Made by a program: the position numbers and the translations under genes. DNA of 64,000 nt from an uncultured Prevotellaceae bacterium. GTDB taxonomy: Bacteria; Bacteroidota; Bacteroidia; Bacteroidales; Bacteroidaceae. The stretch is taken from NCBI GenBank assembly GCA_900316285.1, contig ONCG01000004.1:1-64000 (forward strand), in the 5' to 3' direction. The notes under the pieces were generated by a model. That model saw only the letters and a program-made list of their open reading frames with translations. It was not told the DNA's origin and made no database searches. Below, one piece after another: positions 60,225-64,000 of the stretch (the stretch's first letter is position 1; each line of letters begins with the position of its first letter).

Positions 60225-61370
60225 ATGCCGATGAATGAGAAGAATACAGAAGGCGCTCGACGCACTACACCTATATATATATTAGGAATAGAGTCGAGTT
60301 GCGACGATACGTCGGCAGCCGTGCTGCGCGACGGGGTGCTGCTGAGCAACGTCACGGCCTCGCAGGCTGTTCATGAAGCCTATGGCGGCGTGGTGCCCGA
60401 GCTGGCCTCGCGTGCCCATCAGCAGAATGTGGTGCCAGTGGTCGACCAGGCGCTGAAGCGCGCCGGCGTCGCCAAGGAGCAGCTGTCGGCAGTAGCTTTT
60501 ACGCGTGGACCGGGCCTGATGGGCTCGCTGCTCGTGGGTGTGAGCTTCGCCAAGGGCTTCGCTCGCTCGTTGGGCATTCCCCTCATCGATGTCAACCACC
60601 TGCAGGGACACGTCATGGCGCACTTTATAAAGAGTCCAGCCCCCCCTTCGTCCCCCGAGGGGGACACTAATGCCCAGACAGCCAGTAAGACTATAGTGTC
60701 CCCCTCGGGGGACGAAAGGGGGGCCGTGGGGGCTCCTCCCCCTCTTCCTTTCCTTTGTCTGCTGGTGAGTGGCGGCAACTCGCAGATTGTGCGCGTCAAT
60801 GCCTATAACGACATGCAGGTACTCGGACAAACCATCGACGATGCAGCCGGCGAGGCCATCGACAAGTGTTCGAAGGTGATGGGACTGGGCTATCCCGGCG
60901 GGCCCATCATCGACCGACTGGCCCGGCAGGGCAATCCGCATGCCTATCAGTTTGCCGAGCCACACATTCCCGGACTCGACTACAGCTTCTCTGGCCTCAA
61001 GACCTCGTTCCTCTACAGTCTGCGCAAATGGATTGCCGACGACCCCGACTTCATTGAGCACCACAAGGAAGACCTCGCAGCAAGCCTGGAATTCACCATT
61101 GTCGACATCCTGATGAAGAAGCTGCGGCTCGCCGTGAAGCAAACCGGCATCAAGCATGTGGCGGTGGCAGGAGGCGTATCGGCCAACAACGGACTGCGCA
61201 ACGCCTTCCACGACCATGCGCGCCGCTATGGCTGGAAGATCTACATTCCGAAGTTCAGCTACACCACCGACAATGCCGCCATGATTGGCATCACCGGCTA
61301 TTACAAGTATCTCGACGGGGTGTTCTGTCCCATCGATGCGCCGGCATTCTCGAAGGTCACGTTCGAGTAG
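60225..61370 (+). CDS. tsaD: tRNA t6A threonylcarbamoyltransferase, with an inserted palindrome
   Basis: Transfers threonylcarbamoyl to A37 of ANN-decoding tRNAs, an essential modification. The 381-residue protein has the ASKHA-fold motifs LGIESSCDDTSAAV, the metal-binding histidines in ELASRAHQQNVVP and VNHLQGHVMAHF, LLVSGGNSQI, DDAAGEAIDKCSKVMGLGYPGG and AVAGGVSANNGLR. Relatives are about 340 residues. The extra length is a Pro/Ser/Gly-rich insert after the HFIKS segment (about residues 138-174), encoded by a nested palindromic repeat (60639-60724) that keeps the frame. The start at 60225 is the first ATG after map. Confidence 0.95.
   Translation: MPMNEKNTEGARRTTPIYILGIESSCDDTSAAVLRDGVLLSNVTASQAVHEAYGGVVPELASRAHQQNVVPVVDQALKRAGVAKEQLSAVAFTRGPGLMGSLLVGVSFAKGFARSLGIPLIDVNHLQGHVMAHFIKSPAPPSSPEGDTNAQTASKTIVSPSGDERGAVGAPPPLPFLCLLVSGGNSQIVRVNAYNDMQVLGQTIDDAAGEAIDKCSKVMGLGYPGGPIIDRLARQGNPHAYQFAEPHIPGLDYSFSGLKTSFLYSLRKWIADDPDFIEHHKEDLAASLEFTIVDILMKKLRLAVKQTGIKHVAVAGGVSANNGLRNAFHDHARRYGWKIYIPKFSYTTDNAAMIGITGYYKYLDGVFCPIDAPAFSKVTFE
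60639..60724. repeat. Nested palindromic element inside tsaD
   Basis: Arms 60639-60669 and 60694-60724 are reverse complements over 31 bases with one mismatch. Each arm contains its own palindrome (GTCCCCCGAGGGGGAC, or GTCCCCCTCGGGGGAC), and a 24-base loop separates them. The reading frame passes through it without a stop, giving SSPEGDT and, from the other arm, SPSGDERG. Confidence 0.9.
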
Positions 61371-61413
61371 TTCACGAACATAAAGAGTATAAACCCGAAA
61401 AAAGCATATCACC

Positions 61414-61923
61414 ATGAGTTTAGAGAACAAAATCATCAGTAAGGAAATACAGCAAATCCTTTACGACCAGGGGAAAACACTCGCCACAGCCGAGAGCTGC
61501 ACGGGCGGGCGCATCGCTGAGGCAATCATCGCCGTGCCGGGAGCATCCAACTACTTCAAGGGCGGCATCATCTCTTACACAAACGAAGTGAAGGTGCAGA
61601 TGCTCAACGTAGACCCGAAGGTGCTCGAGGAGAAAACGGCAGTATGCGAAGAGGTGGCTGTGCAAATGGTGAAAGGGGTGTGCGACGCACTACACACCGA
61701 CTACGCCATCTCGGCAACAGGCACGGCAGGACCTGGCGGTGGCACACCGGAGATTCCCGTGGGCACCATCTGGATTGGCTACGGCAGTCGCGACGACGTT
61801 CGTACCATCAAGCTCACCGAGGACGAAGGGCGCGACATCAATCTCGAAAATGCAACGCGAACAGCCCTGAAATTGTTCCTTGAGTTCCTAAAAGAGCACG
61901 ATTTCGTCGAAATTGAGGACTAA
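61414..61923 (+). CDS. CinA-type nicotinamide-nucleotide amidohydrolase
   Basis: A 169-residue single-domain CinA C-terminal protein, predicted to deamidate NMN (PncC activity) in NAD recycling. It contains LATAESCTGGRIAEAI, GGIISYTNEVKVQMLNV, ISATGTAGPGGGTPEIPVG and TVWIG-like (TIWIGYG). The N-terminal molybdopterin-like domain of full CinA is absent, as in E. coli PncC. It lies 43 bases downstream of tsaD. Confidence 0.93.
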   Translation: MSLENKIISKEIQQILYDQGKTLATAESCTGGRIAEAIIAVPGASNYFKGGIISYTNEVKVQMLNVDPKVLEEKTAVCEEVAVQMVKGVCDALHTDYAISATGTAGPGGGTPEIPVGTIWIGYGSRDDVRTIKLTEDEGRDINLENATRTALKLFLEFLKEHDFVEIED

Positions 61924-61990
61924 AAAAGAAAAAAATCCTTAATTCTCAACATTCTTTTAAGAAATATTTTGCAGTTTCAAGAATTATTCG

Positions 61991-61998
61991 TAATTTTG
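61991..61998 (+). promoter_or_regulatory. -7 promoter box of the rpmB-rpmG operon
   Basis: TAATTTTG with TTG at 61969-61971, 19 bases upstream, giving a leader of about 47 bases. Confidence 0.8.
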
Positions 61999-62049
61999 CA
62001 CCCTGTTTGGAATAAGTATCAAAAAACGAAAACAAAAATTTAGATAGCG

Positions 62050-62313
62050 ATGTCGAAAATTTGTCAGATTACAGGAAAGAAGGCACAGATCGGTAACAAC
62101 GTGTCTCACTCAAAGCATCGTACAAAGAGAAGCTTTGACGTCAATCTGTTCAGCAAGAAATTCTACTATGTAGAAGAGCAGTGCTGGATTAGCCTTAAGA
62201 TCAGTGCTGCTGGTCTTCGTCTCATTAATAAAGTTGGACTCGATGCTGCTCTGAAGCAAGCTGTTGCTAAGGGCTTTATCGATTGGAAGGACATTAAAGT
62301 TATAGGAGAGTAA
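62050..62313 (+). CDS. rpmB: 50S ribosomal protein L28
   Basis: The 87-residue protein starts [20 protein letters not shown] with the usual [13 protein letters not shown] following. It ends [13 protein letters not shown]. It is the first gene of a small ribosomal operon; rpmG starts six bases after its stop codon. Confidence 0.97.
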   Translation: MSKICQITGKKAQIGNNVSHSKHRTKRSFDVNLFSKKFYYVEEQCWISLKISAAGLRLINKVGLDAALKQAVAKGFIDWKDIKVIGE

Positions 62314-62319
62314 GAAACC

Positions 62320-62508
62320 ATGGCTAAGAAAGTTAAAGGCAACAGAGTGCAGGTCATTCTCGAGTGCACGGAAATGAAGGCCAGTGGTCTGCCCGGCACT
62401 AGCCGTTACGTGACCACCAAGAACCGCAAGAACACTCCCGAGAGAATGGAGCTCAAGAAGTACAACCCCATTCTGAAGAAGATGACGGTTCACAAAGAGA
62501 TTAAGTAA
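62320..62508 (+). CDS. rpmG: 50S ribosomal protein L33
   Basis: The 62-residue protein has the typical [29 protein letters not shown] and [17 protein letters not shown] end. The zinc-ribbon cysteine pairs are missing, so it is the zinc-independent form. Confidence 0.97.
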   Translation: MAKKVKGNRVQVILECTEMKASGLPGTSRYVTTKNRKNTPERMELKKYNPILKKMTVHKEIK

Positions 62509-62544
62509 GCGTATTGGATAACCATTTAATCAAGAAATAGAACT

Positions 62545-62703
62545 ATGGCAAAGAAAACCGTGGCAACCCTCCACGAAGGTTCGAAGGATGGTCGCGCCTA
62601 TACAAAGGTAATCAAAATGGTGAAGAGCCCCAAAACCGGAGCTTACATCTTCGATGAGCAGATGGTTCCCAATGAGGATGTGAAAGATTTCTTCAAGAAT
62701 TAA
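62545..62703 (+). CDS. DUF4295 family small protein
   Basis: A 52-residue protein starting MAKKTVATLHEGSKDGRAYT and ending DEQMVPNEDVKDFFKN. This short, basic-to-acidic protein always follows rpmG in Bacteroidetes and is annotated DUF4295; it is probably ribosome-associated, by position. The start lies 36 bases after the rpmG stop codon, and a terminator follows 25 bases after its own stop codon. Confidence 0.9.
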   Translation: MAKKTVATLHEGSKDGRAYTKVIKMVKSPKTGAYIFDEQMVPNEDVKDFFKN

Positions 62704-62728
62704 TATTGAGAGATTAGCAATGATAACA

Positions 62729-62770
62729 GAGAGGTCGCAGATGAAAAATCTGCGGCCTCTCGTTTGTTTG
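62729..62770 (+). terminator. Rho-independent terminator of the ribosomal operon
   Basis: GAGAGGTCGCAGA (62729-62741) pairs with TCTGCGGCCTCTC (62749-62761) with one G-T pair; the tail is GTTTGTTTGT. Confidence 0.85.
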
Positions 62771-62792
62771 TCGGGGTGATCATGGCTTACGC

Positions 62793-62889
62793 GTAGGGGC
62801 AGACCTCCGTGTCTGCCCGAACAACAAGGAACGTCCTGCATGCCCATACATCCCAAAAATCACGGGCAGACACGGGGGGCTCCCCTACG
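62793..62889. repeat. Family B repeat, copy 5, full inverted form
   Basis: GTAGGGGCAGACCTCCGTGT at the left end and GGGCAGACACGGGGGGCTCC at the right end face each other across about 50 bases, resembling the inverted pair at 39978-40106. Confidence 0.8.
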
Positions 62890-62960
62890 GTTGGTGCTCC
62901 CCAATTCCCATAAAAAACTAAAAAATGCTTAATCTATTTTGTCTTCTGCCGATAAATGCT

Positions 62961-62968
62961 TAACTTTG
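62961..62968 (+). promoter_or_regulatory. -7 promoter box of the MORN-repeat gene
   Basis: TAACTTTG, 25 bases before the start codon. Confidence 0.7.
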
Positions 62969-62993
62969 TAGATTGATAAAACGATTCTACGAA

Positions 62994-64000
62994 ATGTTGA
63001 AATACAAAATGATTATATTTGCCATGACGTTGTTCTCGCTGAACACGCTGGCACAGAAGATATCGTTGGGCTCTTGTACGATTCGCGAAGACGACTTCGT
63101 CGGCGAATACAAAGGCGAGATGCTCAACGGAAAACCTTATGGAAAGGGTGTGACCATCTATCAGAATGGCAACAAGTATGAAGGCGAATACGTGCGCGGA
63201 AGACGACAAGGCGAAGGCACCTTCACGTTTGCCGACGGCGAACGCTACGAGGGCTCGTGGGTGAATGGTCATCAGCACGGACACGGCACGTATTACTTCC
63301 TGAACAACAACAAGTATGTCGGCCTGTGGTATCGCGATTATCAGGAGGGACATGGCATCATGTACTACTTCAATGGCGATAAGTACGACGGCAACTGGTA
63401 TCACGATAAACGTCACGGAAGAGGACGCTACACGTTTGTCGACGGCTCGTTCTACGATGGCGAATGGCGCGAGGACACCAAGTGGGGCAAGGGATTGTTC
63501 CATTGGAGCGACGGCAGCAGCTACAACGGCGCGTGGGTGAACAATGTGCGTTCAGGCAAGGGGGTCTACTTCTATGCCCACGGCGACAAATACGAGGGCG
63601 ACTGGAAGAACGACTGCCAGCACGGACGCGGCATCTACACCTTCCAGAACGGCGACCGCTATGAAGGTGGTTACGTCGATGGCAATCGCACCGGCGAGGG
63701 CGTGTTCACCTTTGCCAACGGCGACCGCTATACTGGCCACTTCCTCAATGGCGACAAAGAGGGGCAGGGCTCGCTCTATTGGAGCAACGGCGACAGCTAC
63801 ACCGGTCTTTGGAAGAACGACAAGCAGAACGGCAAGGGCGTACTGCGCAAGAAGAACGGCGATGTCTTCGACGGCAGCTTCCGCAATGGCCAGCTCGATG
63901 GCGAAGTGACGATTCGCTTTGCCAATGGCAATCGGTTCCGCGGAACCTATAAGAACGGAAAGCGCAATGGCCGAGCCATCGAGGAGAACAAGGACCGCAC
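62994..64000 (+). CDS. MORN-repeat protein, partial (runs off the window)
   Basis: Open from ATG at 62994 to the window end (335 codons without a stop). An N-terminal hydrophobic signal (MIIFAMTLFSLNTLAQ) suggests export. The rest is about 13 MORN repeats of 23 residues, pattern GxxYxGxWxxGxxxGxG, for example NKYEGEYVRGRRQGEGTF and DKYEGDWKNDCQHGRGIY. MORN repeats bind lipids or proteins in other systems; the role here is unknown. The C-terminus lies outside the window. Confidence 0.9.
   Translation, partial: MLKYKMIIFAMTLFSLNTLAQKISLGSCTIREDDFVGEYKGEMLNGKPYGKGVTIYQNGNKYEGEYVRGRRQGEGTFTFADGERYEGSWVNGHQHGHGTYYFLNNNKYVGLWYRDYQEGHGIMYYFNGDKYDGNWYHDKRHGRGRYTFVDGSFYDGEWREDTKWGKGLFHWSDGSSYNGAWVNNVRSGKGVYFYAHGDKYEGDWKNDCQHGRGIYTFQNGDRYEGGYVDGNRTGEGVFTFANGDRYTGHFLNGDKEGQGSLYWSNGDSYTGLWKNDKQNGKGVLRKKNGDVFDGSFRNGQLDGEVTIRFANGNRFRGTYKNGKRNGRAIEENKDR

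Overview
The window looks like chromosomal DNA of a Bacteroidales bacterium, most likely a member of the Prevotellaceae. The evidence is the promoter type (TAnnTTTG at -7, TTTG or TTG about 20 bases upstream), the almost complete lack of Shine-Dalgarno sites, a primary sigma factor without region 1.1, and lineage-typical genes (GldE next to Ssb, DUF5686, DUF4295 after rpmG, GLUG-type surface protein, anaerobic sulfatase maturase). There are no rRNA genes, CRISPR arrays, phage or transposase genes.

Layout. Bases 1-781 hold repeats and a hydrolase relic. 782-12996 is a leftward block: ispE, an AddB/AddA-like nuclease-helicase pair, a DUF5686 outer-membrane protein, the primary sigma factor, prs and a thiamine-phosphate-synthase-like gene. 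From 13155 the genes run rightward: nspC, four tRNAs (Gly, Leu, Leu, Gly), an unknown gene, ssb, gldE, an aminotransferase, a LolC/E-type permease, two tandem acyl-CoA synthetases, a metal-chelate/cobalamin type binding lipoprotein and permease, and a B12-binding radical SAM enzyme. 29018-35677 mixes strands: tRNA-Lys with a duplicated 3' end, an AI-2E family transporter, tdk, rsmI, a coiled-coil lipoprotein, tadA, yraN, birA and pyrH. 35908-42377 is leftward: a 63-residue peptide gene coupled to a broken surface-protein gene, htpG, a sulfatase maturase and an acidic-tailed unknown. 42531-46854 is rightward (rarA, 2-hydroxyacid dehydrogenase, TRIC channel, metY); then a leftward Pif1-like helicase; then rightward maeB, ridA, a histidine-degradation cluster (ftcD-hutU-hutH-hutI), map-tsaD-cinA, rpmB-rpmG-DUF4295 and the start of a MORN-repeat protein cut by the window edge.

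How the genes work together. FtcD, HutU, HutH and HutI form a complete route from histidine to glutamate, passing the one-carbon unit to tetrahydrofolate. Map, TsaD and the CinA-type protein sit in one cluster of housekeeping functions. The binding lipoprotein and FecCD permease need an ATPase that is not encoded here.

The most unusual content is repetitive DNA. Several palindromic families occupy intergenic spaces, and two repeat types have entered reading frames without breaking them: a nested palindrome in tsaD and a CTCTCC-type repeat in the binding-lipoprotein gene. Short tandem repeats poor in G lie directly before the start codon of at least eight genes, always in the sense orientation. 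A second pattern is a -7 promoter box only 5-12 bases from the start codon at five genes, which predicts leaderless or nearly leaderless mRNAs.
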